Positions 35,495-43,068 of a DNA stretch of 64,000 nt are shown in pieces (within the stretch, counting starts at the first letter, position 1; every line of letters starts with the position of its first letter). The notes below the pieces were generated by a model that did not search any database, was not told the origin of the DNA, and saw only the letters and a list, made by a program, of their open reading frames with translations. A program made the position numbers and the translations under genes. The stretch lies in NCBI RefSeq assembly GCF_023380225.1, contig NZ_CP093362.1, positions 868,001 to 932,000 on the forward strand, in the 5' to 3' direction. Origin of the DNA: Apilactobacillus apisilvae. GTDB taxonomy: Bacteria > Bacillota > Bacilli > Lactobacillales > Lactobacillaceae.

Positions 35495-36483
35495 TTTGAT
35501 AATTGAGTACTGTGAATAGGTGTATGATTATCTGGATACAAATCATTCATAATTGCATTTACCGTAATTGGCACTTCACCAAAACCAGTTGCAATAATTG
35601 TTTGCTTACCATCATATTTGGCTTGATCACCAACAGCATAAACATTGTGGATGTTAGATTCTAAAAGTGGGTTAACTTTGGTAGCATGATGATCTTCTTC
35701 TAAATCAATGTTCCAGTTATCCATATCCTTATTGTTAGAAATAAATCCATAGTTAACTAAAATTTTATCAACATTAATTTCCTTAAAATCATCATCGGTT
35801 TTCATCTTTTTAGCAACAACTGTCACTTGATCATGTTCAGCTGCTTTTAGTTCTTTAATTAAATATGGTGTAATTAATTCTACTGAAGACTTCTTCAATA
35901 GATCAACCATATGTTCTAAACCACGAAATTCATTACGACGATGTAGCAAATAAACTTTTTTAGCAGTTTTTTCCAACATTAGTGCTTGATCGATTGCTGA
36001 ATCACCACCACCGGCGACTAAAACAGTTTTATCTTTAAATTGATCTAGATTTTTAGCAGTATAAACCAGTTGGTTTCCTTCAAATTGATCAGCACCATCT
36101 GACATTAACTTACGTGGATTAAAAGCACCATTCCCAACTGCAATAATAATTGCTTTTGATTTACTAGTACCCTTATTAGTAGTAATGTTAAAAACATTAT
36201 CAGACTTAACAATATTAGTAACCGTTTCATTGAGATTAATATCACCATTCATGGTGTCTAATTGTTGTTGTAAATTATCAACTAAATTACGACCTTTGAT
36301 TGCTGCTTGGCCAGGAATATCTAGCAATGTCTTTTCTGGATATAAGGCATTTACTTGTCCACCTAATTCGGATAAACTTTCAATAATTTGAAAGTTGGCA
36401 TCTCTTAATCCAGCATATAATCCAGCAAACATTCCAACCGGACCACCACCGATGATTGTGATATCATAAATTGAATCTGTCAT
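35491..36483 (-). CDS. Ferredoxin/flavodoxin-NADP+ reductase, TrxR-like (YumC type)
   Basis: A 330-residue flavoprotein with two nucleotide-binding folds: IIGGGPVGMFAGLYAG (FAD) and VLVAGGGDSAIDQAL (NADPH, about 155-170). AVGDQAKYDGKQ follows near 285. The CxxC of thioredoxin reductases is absent, which marks the type-2 ferredoxin-NADP+ reductase family. It should pass electrons between NADPH and ferredoxin or flavodoxin. It is convergent with, and overlaps by 4 nt, the K+ channel gene. Confidence 0.88.
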   Translation of the reverse strand: MTDSIYDITIIGGGPVGMFAGLYAGLRDANFQIIESLSELGGQVNALYPEKTLLDIPGQAAIKGRNLVDNLQQQLDTMNGDINLNETVTNIVKSDNVFNITTNKGTSKSKAIIIAVGNGAFNPRKLMSDGADQFEGNQLVYTAKNLDQFKDKTVLVAGGGDSAIDQALMLEKTAKKVYLLHRRNEFRGLEHMVDLLKKSSVELITPYLIKELKAAEHDQVTVVAKKMKTDDDFKEINVDKILVNYGFISNNKDMDNWNIDLEEDHHATKVNPLLESNIHNVYAVGDQAKYDGKQTIIATGFGEVPITVNAIMNDLYPDNHTPIHSTQLSN

Positions 36484-36564
36484 TTTATATTAACTCCTTT
36501 TATTTTGGTGTTATTTAATATATTATGTACCATATAGTCATACTTTAGCAAAGGAAGAGCAATT

Positions 36565-37356
36565 ATGCACAGCAAAAAAAGAAAAATTATCATCGGAATT
36601 GTTTTGTTTTTGGAAGCAATTGCGTTCGTAACATCAACACTTTGGGTCTTTAGAGGGCGTGTTTTAAACGACGTAAAGGTTGAAAAAAGCAGAACAGCAA
36701 CTATATTCATCCCTGGATTCGGTGGTAATGCCGTTTCAACTGATGATTTTATTAATCAATTTAATGATCATGGAATCGCTAAGCGAGCTCTACGTATTTA
36801 CATCTCTAAAGATGGCAAAGTTTCAACTATGAAACAATATGTAAAGAAAATTAAGCGCAATAATCCATTAGTCCAATTAATTTTCCAAGATAATACTCAT
36901 CCTGAAAAACAAGCGGATCAAATGGTTAACGTTATGTCATACTTAAAGAATAAATACGATATTAAATCGGTTAACTTCCTTGGTCATTCATCTGGTGGAA
37001 CTATTGCGTATGAGTATATGGTTAAGCATCCACATCAAAAAAATGCCCCCGAAGCCAATAAGTTTGTAAGTATCGCCAATGATTATAATCCTCACGACAA
37101 ACGAGTAAAGAATTTACCACGTACCCTCCATGTGTTAAACATTGCCGGAGAAATCTATAACGTTGGTACCGATGGTGAAGAAGCTGTGAACATTGTTAAA
37201 CCAATGGGCAAATTGGTTAAACCGTATGTAAAGAGTTACCAGTTCTATCTATATCAAGCTGGTCCACTTTCAGCGGAACACTCGATGTTACATGAAAATC
37301 CTAGTTTAGACAAAATAATTGCCGAATTTTTATTTAATAAACATTCAAAATTATAA
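36565..37356 (+). CDS. Alpha/beta hydrolase of the DUF915 type, membrane-anchored
   Basis: A 263-residue protein with an N-terminal hydrophobic segment (about 8-25), then FIPGFGGNAVSTDDF and the nucleophile motif FLGHSSGGTIAYEY. This is the DUF915 group of cell-surface hydrolases common in lactobacilli. An esterase role at the membrane surface is inferred; the substrate is unknown. GGAAGAG precedes the ATG, and a terminator follows directly. Confidence 0.82.
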   Translation: MHSKKRKIIIGIVLFLEAIAFVTSTLWVFRGRVLNDVKVEKSRTATIFIPGFGGNAVSTDDFINQFNDHGIAKRALRIYISKDGKVSTMKQYVKKIKRNNPLVQLIFQDNTHPEKQADQMVNVMSYLKNKYDIKSVNFLGHSSGGTIAYEYMVKHPHQKNAPEANKFVSIANDYNPHDKRVKNLPRTLHVLNIAGEIYNVGTDGEEAVNIVKPMGKLVKPYVKSYQFYLYQAGPLSAEHSMLHENPSLDKIIAEFLFNKHSKL

Positions 37357-37362
37357 TTCATG

Positions 37363-37390
37363 AATCCTAAAGCAGAAATGCTTTAGGATT
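37363..37390 (+). terminator. Terminator of the DUF915 hydrolase gene
   Basis: AATCCTAAAGCA (37363-37374) pairs perfectly with 37379-37390 over a GAAA tetraloop, then T residues. Confidence 0.88.
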
Positions 37391-37492
37391 TTTTAATTGT
37401 TCGGATTTTTAGTCTATTATTAAATAAATTCAACTGAAATGGTTTATTTTTTAAGATTTAAGCAATATAATGATTATATAAATGAAAAATGT

Positions 37493-37516
37493 TCATGAAA
37501 ATAACTATTTTCATGA
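37493..37516 (+). repeat. Inverted repeat in the 5' UTR of the nucleoside hydrolase gene
   Basis: TCATGAAAAT (37493-37502) and ATTTTCATGA (37507-37516) form a perfect 10-bp stem over AACT, about 16 nt before the ribosome site. It lacks a T run, so an operator or mRNA-stability element is more likely than a terminator. Confidence 0.5.
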
Positions 37517-37547
37517 GGGGTAAAAAAACTTGGGAGGGTTTTTCATT

Positions 37548-38510
37548 ATGGCAAAGAAAAAATTAATTCTTGATTTAGATACTGGTGTTGATGATGCAAT
37601 GGCAATTGCATATGCAGTTTCTGCACCCAATGCTGATTTAGTTGGTATTGTTAACTCATACGGTAACGTAGTGGTTGAACAAGCAGCTAAAAACTCACTA
37701 CAAATTTTAGATTTACTAGGCGCTAGTGATGTGCCTGTTTACGAAGGAGAAAGTCATTCACAAACTAGTGATCATTTTGATGTAATGCCAGTTTCTGCTC
37801 ATATTCATGGTAAAAATGGAATTGGTGAGGTTGTATTACCAGAAAGTGATCGCTCAATCGAAAAAGAATCAGGTGTTGATTTTATGATTGATGCTGCTCA
37901 TGAATATGGTAAGGATTTAACAATTATTCCAACTGGTCCATTAACAAATTTAGCTAAAGCATTACGCAAAGATCCTGAAATTAGCGATCTAATTGGTAAT
38001 GTTACTTTAATGGGTGGTGCTTTAACCGTTCCTGGTAATGTCTCAGATGCTGCTGAAGCTAATATCAATCAAGATGCAGAAGCTGCAAATGAAGTATTCA
38101 CTAATAAAGTTCCAGTTACAATGGTTGGTTTAGATGTTACTTTACGTACCCTATTAACTAAAAAAGAAACTCAACAATGGCGTGACTTAGGTACTACTGC
38201 TGGTGAAAAATTCGCTGATATCGTAGATTACTATATTGGAATCTACGATGAAATGTATCCTGAACTAGGTGGTTGTTCACTTCACGATCCATTAGCAGTT
38301 GGAGTTGCTTGTGATCCTACTTTTGTTCAAACATTGAGTCTTGATATGATTGTTCATCATGGTGAAGACAATTATGGACGTACGACTGGTGATACAGCTC
38401 ATCTAGATGATCCTAAACCATCTGATAAAGCAGCTATCCAAGTTGACGATGAACGTTACTTAAAAACTTTCATGGAATATTTAACTAACTTATTTAAAAA
38501 CAATAAATAG
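37548..38510 (+). CDS. Inosine/uridine-preferring nucleoside hydrolase
   Basis: A 320-residue enzyme. The N-terminal LILDLDTGVDDAMAIAYA is the Ca2+-binding DTDxGxDD motif of the family (here DLDTGVDD). MGGALTVPGNVS and NINQDAEAANEVF hold further metal and ribose contacts. It splits ribonucleosides into ribose and free base, which suits a salvager. ATG 37548 lies nine bases after GGGAGGG; the earlier TTG was rejected. Base preference (RihA, B or C type) is not decidable. Confidence 0.9.
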   Translation: MAKKKLILDLDTGVDDAMAIAYAVSAPNADLVGIVNSYGNVVVEQAAKNSLQILDLLGASDVPVYEGESHSQTSDHFDVMPVSAHIHGKNGIGEVVLPESDRSIEKESGVDFMIDAAHEYGKDLTIIPTGPLTNLAKALRKDPEISDLIGNVTLMGGALTVPGNVSDAAEANINQDAEAANEVFTNKVPVTMVGLDVTLRTLLTKKETQQWRDLGTTAGEKFADIVDYYIGIYDEMYPELGGCSLHDPLAVGVACDPTFVQTLSLDMIVHHGEDNYGRTTGDTAHLDDPKPSDKAAIQVDDERYLKTFMEYLTNLFKNNK

Positions 38511-38515
38511 AGAAT

Positions 38516-38546
38516 AAAAAGTCGTGCTAAATTAGCACGACTTTTT
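38516..38546. terminator. Bidirectional terminator between nucleoside hydrolase and HAD genes
   Basis: GTCGTGCT (38521-38528) pairs with AGCACGAC (38534-38541), with A and T runs on both sides. Confidence 0.82.
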
Positions 38547-39350
38547 TTACAAATCAAAATACTTTCTTAAATATACTGCCACTCCATCTTCATCATGATC
38601 TAATGTAACATCATTGCCAATTGATTTGATGTCATCTTTAGCATTATCCATTACTACTCCCAAATGAGCATTTTTTAACATTCCAATATCATTTTCAGCA
38701 TCACCAAAAGCCATTAAATTAGAAAAGTTCAAATCAAAGTGATTTAGCAAATGTTCTAAGCCCACTGATTTATCCATGCCCTTTTTAATAAATTCCATAA
38801 TTTTAGGTTGAGAACGTACAATATGATAGTTATTTTTAACTTGGTCTGGCATATTATGAATTGCCCAATCTAATTTATTGGCTTGTTCTGACATAATAGC
38901 TTTACTATATTCTTGATTAGGTAAATCATTAAAACTAATATCTTCAAACTGTAAATTAGCATTTAATACTTCTTTATAAGTTGATTTTACTAAATCAGTT
39001 AATTCATAAACTTGTGTAAAATCTAATATATCTAATGGTAAATTATTCTGTTCAGCAAATTCATGAACTAAATTAAAGTCTTTTAGTTTCAAACCATCTT
39101 TGAATAAAATATCTTTATCATAATTTCTAATTACCATTGCACCATTAAATGTAATTGTATAATCATCTTCAGTAACCGACCCTAACTGTTTAACATATGG
39201 CCAAACTGCGTTAATTGGACGACCGGTACATAAAACAACTTTGATTCCTTTTTTATGTAATTCCTTTAAAGTTTTTTCATTTTGTAAACTAATTTTTTTC
39301 TTTGAATTTAGCAATGTATTATCTAAATCTAAAGCAATCATTTTAATCAT
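38547..39350 (-). CDS. HAD-superfamily Cof-type sugar phosphatase
   Basis: A 267-residue protein from ATG 39350 (AAGGGGG eight bases upstream). Motif I is IALDLDNTLLNS with the nucleophile Asp; motif II is VVLCTGRP; motif IV, MAFGDAENDIGML, is near the C-terminus. The large C2B cap and length are those of Cof/YidA phosphatases that act on sugar phosphates or flavin mononucleotide. The frame extends 23 codons upstream, but that part overlaps the terminator of the spx-like gene and was rejected. Confidence 0.88.
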   Translation of the reverse strand: MIKMIALDLDNTLLNSKKKISLQNEKTLKELHKKGIKVVLCTGRPINAVWPYVKQLGSVTEDDYTITFNGAMVIRNYDKDILFKDGLKLKDFNLVHEFAEQNNLPLDILDFTQVYELTDLVKSTYKEVLNANLQFEDISFNDLPNQEYSKAIMSEQANKLDWAIHNMPDQVKNNYHIVRSQPKIMEFIKKGMDKSVGLEHLLNHFDLNFSNLMAFGDAENDIGMLKNAHLGVVMDNAKDDIKSIGNDVTLDHDEDGVAVYLRKYFDL

Positions 39351-39391
39351 AAATTGTGCCCCCTTGAATAATTCCATTTTAAACAAAAAAA

Positions 39392-39416
39392 GCATTAATT
39401 CAAAATGAATTAATGC
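39392..39416 (-). terminator. Terminator of the spx-like gene
   Basis: GCATTAATTC (39392-39401) pairs perfectly with GAATTAATGC (39407-39416); a seven-base T run follows on the minus strand. Confidence 0.82.
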
Positions 39417-39435
39417 CATATACTCTAAATCAAGC

Positions 39436-39834
39436 TTAAGCTTCGAGTTGTGATTCTAATTCCTTCAATTCAGTTTCACGAATGGAACGTGGTAAAAAGC
39501 GACGAATTTCTTCCTCGTTATAGCCAACTTCTAGACGCTTATTATCAAACACGATTGGGCGTTTGATCAAATCAGGATATTCAACAACTAAATCAACTAA
39601 TCTTGATAGTGATAAACTATCAAAATCAATGTTTAGTTTCTTAAATATTTTAGAACGAGTTGAAATAATATCTTCACTACCATTTTCAGTTAAACGAAGA
39701 ATTTGTTTTACTTCGTCAGCATCTAATGGATTGGAATTAATATTTCTTTCCTTAAATGGGATATTATGAGCTTTTAACCAAGCTCTAGCTTTACGACTTG
39801 AAGCACTACTTGGTGCAACATAAAGATTCAACAT
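39436..39834 (-). CDS. spx: Spx-family regulator lacking the CXXC redox switch
   Basis: A 132-residue ArsC/Spx-fold protein. Alignment by eye with Bacillus Spx is clear along its whole length: RKARAWLKAHNIPFKERNI, ILRLTENGSEDIISTRSK, RPIVFDNKRLEVGYNEEE and IRRFLPR. Spx binds the RNA polymerase alpha C-terminal domain and redirects transcription under thiol stress. Here the switch CxxC is replaced by S-A-S-S (PSSASSRKAR), so the disulfide cannot form. It may act constitutively or be controlled only by proteolysis. ATG 39834 lies 6 nt after GAGGTG. Confidence 0.85.
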   Translation of the reverse strand: MLNLYVAPSSASSRKARAWLKAHNIPFKERNINSNPLDADEVKQILRLTENGSEDIISTRSKIFKKLNIDFDSLSLSRLVDLVVEYPDLIKRPIVFDNKRLEVGYNEEEIRRFLPRSIRETELKELESQLEA

Positions 39835-39993
39835 ATCTATCACCTCTAAAATCGCTTAATTAACGAAAAAACAAGTATATATATACAGTTTATAAATACT
39901 TACTAATAGTAATTATTTATAACCCACTTTTAATACTAACACACTAACTTAATAAATCAATTGCTTATAAAAAATAAAATCGTACACAAAAAA

Positions 39994-40022
39994 TTTACAC
40001 ATAGCTAAAATAAGATTATAAT
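39994..40022 (+). promoter_or_regulatory. Promoter of the 5'-nucleotidase gene
   Basis: TTTACA (39994-39999), 17-nt spacer, TATAAT (40017-40022). A GGGGGG ribosome site follows before ATG 40065. Confidence 0.7.
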
Positions 40023-40064
40023 TTTTATTAATATATTATTTTGTTTTTTGGGGGGTAAATTTTA

Positions 40065-41621
40065 ATGCAAATTAATATTTTAGCGACTAGTGATACCCAT
40101 GGATTTTTATTTCCAACTAACTATGTAAACTTAAAAGATAATAAACCTTTTGGCCTATTAAGATGTGCATCTCTTTTTAAAGAAAAGCGACAACAATTAG
40201 ATAATTTAATAACCATTGATGATGGTGACTTTTTAGAAGGATCTCCATTAGCTTACTTTATCGCAAAAGTAAAAAAGCAAAATGCTCCTGATCAAATTAC
40301 TAATACTTTTAATATGATGAATTATGATTTTGGTGTACTTGGAAATCATGAATTTAATTATGGGTTAGATTATCTTCATAATGCAATTAAAAATGCTAAT
40401 CGACAAATTTTATGTGCAAATATTGTGGATAAAAATGATAATCATCCATTGGGTAATCCATATGCAATTAAAAATATTAATGGTGTTAAAATTGGTTTTT
40501 TAGGATTAACTACTCAAGGAACCACTAAATGGGAAAATCCAGAACATTTAAAGGGATTAAAATTTGTTTCAGCGGCTAAGGCAGCTACAAAGTATATCCC
40601 TGAGATGAGTAAAAAAACCGATTTAAACATTATTGTATATCATGGTGGAATCGAAAAAGATGAGTTTGGTAATCCGACCGAAGAAATTAATGGAGAAAAC
40701 GAGACATACGAAATTCTATCAAAAATTAGTGGCATTGATGCTATTGTAACTGGTCATCAGCATCGCAAAATCGCTGGACATTTATTTAATGTTCCCATTA
40801 TTCAAGTGGGTCATCGTGGTGAATATGTTGGACATATTAGTTTAGACATTGAACAAAAGAATAATAAATACTATGTAAAAAATAGTGATGCTAAAATCAT
40901 CTCCACTAAAGATTATCCAATCAATAAAGAAATTGAAAAAAAATTATTACCATTACAAAATCAAATCAATCATTGGCTCGATGAACCAATGGCAAAAATC
41001 GAGGGTAACATGGAATTTGATAATTCTTTTGAGGTTCGTTTAAAGAAGAATAGTTTTATCCAATTCATTCAAGAAATTCAAATGAAGACTATGGGTGTTG
41101 ATATTTCGGCCACTGCTTTATTCAATAATGAAGCTCATGGATTTGAAAATCCAATTACAATGCGTAACATCATAACTAATTACGTTTACCCTAATACATT
41201 AACTGTTTTAAAAATTACCGGTGCTGATTTAAAAGCCGCCATCGAAACCAGCGCTAAATATTTCACTTCTGAAAATGAAAATATAACAATTAATCATGAT
41301 TACATATTTCCTAAAGCAAAACATTATAATTATGATATGTATGAAGGGATTGAATACATTATCAATGTTGCTAAACCCGTTGGACAACGTGTTACAAAAT
41401 TAATGTATCATGGTCAACCAGTAACTGATAATCAAGAATTAAAAATCGCATTAAATATTTATCGAGCAGTTGGTGGCGGTAATTTTACAATGTTTAATGC
41501 TAGTAAAATAATCAAAAAAGATAACCGCATGATGAGTCAGTTAATTGCTGATTATTTACGTTTTCACAAAAATATTAAAGCTCACAACAACCATAACTTT
41601 AAAGTAATTTATAAACCATAA
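40065..41621 (+). CDS. 5'-nucleotidase / 2',3'-cyclic phosphodiesterase family metallophosphatase
   Basis: A 518-residue protein with an N-terminal calcineurin-like domain: ATSDTHGFLFP, DDGDFLEGSP, LGNHEFNYG, VYHGG and TGHQHR carry the metal ligands. The C-terminal 5'-nucleotidase domain (from about 330) has a substrate-binding region ending YRAVGGGNFTMF. Family members release phosphate from nucleotides, usually outside the cell. No signal peptide or anchor is present, so this one probably works in the cytoplasm. The gene's terminator is split by an IS element immediately downstream. Confidence 0.87.
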   Translation: MQINILATSDTHGFLFPTNYVNLKDNKPFGLLRCASLFKEKRQQLDNLITIDDGDFLEGSPLAYFIAKVKKQNAPDQITNTFNMMNYDFGVLGNHEFNYGLDYLHNAIKNANRQILCANIVDKNDNHPLGNPYAIKNINGVKIGFLGLTTQGTTKWENPEHLKGLKFVSAAKAATKYIPEMSKKTDLNIIVYHGGIEKDEFGNPTEEINGENETYEILSKISGIDAIVTGHQHRKIAGHLFNVPIIQVGHRGEYVGHISLDIEQKNNKYYVKNSDAKIISTKDYPINKEIEKKLLPLQNQINHWLDEPMAKIEGNMEFDNSFEVRLKKNSFIQFIQEIQMKTMGVDISATALFNNEAHGFENPITMRNIITNYVYPNTLTVLKITGADLKAAIETSAKYFTSENENITINHDYIFPKAKHYNYDMYEGIEYIINVAKPVGQRVTKLMYHGQPVTDNQELKIALNIYRAVGGGNFTMFNASKIIKKDNRMMSQLIADYLRFHKNIKAHNNHNFKVIYKP

Positions 41622-41670
41622 AAAATAACCTTTAGCTAAAGCTATGATGTGAACCCTTAAATCGAAACAA

Positions 41671-43011
41671 CTATTTATTTTCTAGGAGGTAAAGTTTCCG
41701 ATATTCTTTCGGAGCTTTACCTCCTAGTTTTGTTTTAATTCTACAATTATTATAATATTTAATCCATTTTTTCATCGCTTTAATTAATGAAGACTTTGTT
41801 TCATAATGATTACTCATAATTTCTATTTTCATGATATGAAAGAATGATTCCATTTGTGCATTATCTAGACATGTCCCTTTACGGGACATAGATTGAAATA
41901 TATGATTATCCTTTAAAAGCTTTTGCCACTTATTATTTTGATACTGAAAACCTTGGTCGCTATGAATGGTAGTTCTATATTTCAAATTGGGTAATGCCTT
42001 AATCAAGGCTTTTATTGGCTTAATAGTAAAGTCAACAGTTGGATGTTCGCTAATAGAAAATTTTAATATTTCATCTGAAAATAAATCCATAATGGGTGAT
42101 AAATAAACTCTATGATTTATATCTTGATTACCATACCTAAATTCACTGACATCAGTTGTTAATTTTTGATATGGACGATCAGTCTTAAATTTTCTGTGAA
42201 TTCTATTTTTAGCTATATGTCCAACTTTGCCAATATAAGAATTATATTTTCTTCTTTTTCTATTATAGCTATTAGTTGTTAAGTTTAACGTTTTCATTAA
42301 TCTTAAAACTTTTTTATGGTTAACAACTACGTTGTTATTAATCAAAGCCAAGGTTACACGTCTATAACCATAGTTTGGATTAAAATGTTTGATTTGAGTA
42401 ATCATCTTTTTTAATTTAATATCTTTATCATTTTCTTTTAAATGACGATAATAGTAGCTTCTACTTATACCAATACTCTTTAAAATGAATGATATAGAAA
42501 ATCTTTTAAACAAATTAATTAATTTCTTTATATGATTAATAATAGATCCATGATCTTGTTTTATTTGTTCATAACGATAATTAATTAGATAATAATCAAG
42601 TTTGTCCTTTAAAGATTTATTAAGTAATTTAAGTTCAATATTATTTGATTTCATTTTTTTAGGGCCACGATTAGTGTATAATCCAATTAGGCCTTTAGTC
42701 TCCAATCTTCGCTCCCAAGCAAGGATTGTGCTCGGGGCAGATATGTTGAAGAAAAGTGCTGTTTCTGGATACGAACTGTGGTTAGTGTGCATCCAATGCA
42801 GCACTTTTCGTTTATAATCTCCAGAATATACTTTGCTTGGTTGCCTGACAACTAATCCTTTAATGCCGAAGGCATTATACATATGAATCCAATTTAACAC
42901 AGATGTTCTACTCTTAATATTATATTTTTTAGCAAGACTAGTGGAACCCATTCCTGTTGAAAAATATTCTTTAATTATCTTTTTCTTTAATTCAAAACTA
43001 AATTTTGTCAT
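41671..43011 (-). CDS. IS3-family transposase, single-frame (element A)
   Basis: A 446-residue transposase: two N-terminal helix-turn-helix regions (about 1-110), a helical linker, an HTH_21-like segment (YGYRRVTLAL) and an rve/DDE integrase core. LTTDVSEFRYG holds the first Asp, IHSDQGFQYQ the second, and DNAQMESFFHIMK the Glu. IS3 elements usually make this protein by frameshifting between two ORFs; here both parts are in one frame. ATG 43011 lies after AGGGGT, which is part of a hairpin with the inverted repeat. Confidence 0.9.
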   Translation of the reverse strand: MTKFSFELKKKIIKEYFSTGMGSTSLAKKYNIKSRTSVLNWIHMYNAFGIKGLVVRQPSKVYSGDYKRKVLHWMHTNHSSYPETALFFNISAPSTILAWERRLETKGLIGLYTNRGPKKMKSNNIELKLLNKSLKDKLDYYLINYRYEQIKQDHGSIINHIKKLINLFKRFSISFILKSIGISRSYYYRHLKENDKDIKLKKMITQIKHFNPNYGYRRVTLALINNNVVVNHKKVLRLMKTLNLTTNSYNRKRRKYNSYIGKVGHIAKNRIHRKFKTDRPYQKLTTDVSEFRYGNQDINHRVYLSPIMDLFSDEILKFSISEHPTVDFTIKPIKALIKALPNLKYRTTIHSDQGFQYQNNKWQKLLKDNHIFQSMSRKGTCLDNAQMESFFHIMKIEIMSNHYETKSSLIKAMKKWIKYYNNCRIKTKLGGKAPKEYRKLYLLENK

Positions 43012-43016
43012 ACAAA

Positions 43017-43048
43017 AACCCCTAAAGCGTTGTTTCACTTTAGGGGTT
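43017..43048 (-). terminator. Terminal hairpin of IS A that includes the transposase ribosome site
   Basis: Minus strand: AACCCCTAAAG (43048-43038) within the terminal repeat pairs with CTTTAGGGGTT (43027-43017), then TTTG. Transcripts entering from outside would terminate or have AGGGG masked. This is a typical IS self-protection device. Confidence 0.65.
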
Positions 43049-43068
43049 CACTTCACTAAAGGCTATTT

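Larger units (their letters stand above)
41650..43050 (-). mobile_element. IS3-family insertion sequence A, complete
   Basis: About 1401 bp, ending in imperfect inverted repeats: TGAACCCTTAAATCGAAACAAC at the left and, in complement, TGAACCCCTAAAGTGAAAC followed by AAC at the right. It encodes one full-length transposase with no interruption. No target-site duplication is visible beside the repeats; typical IS3 duplications are 3-4 bp, so either the exact ends differ by a base or the flanks have changed. Confidence 0.82.
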
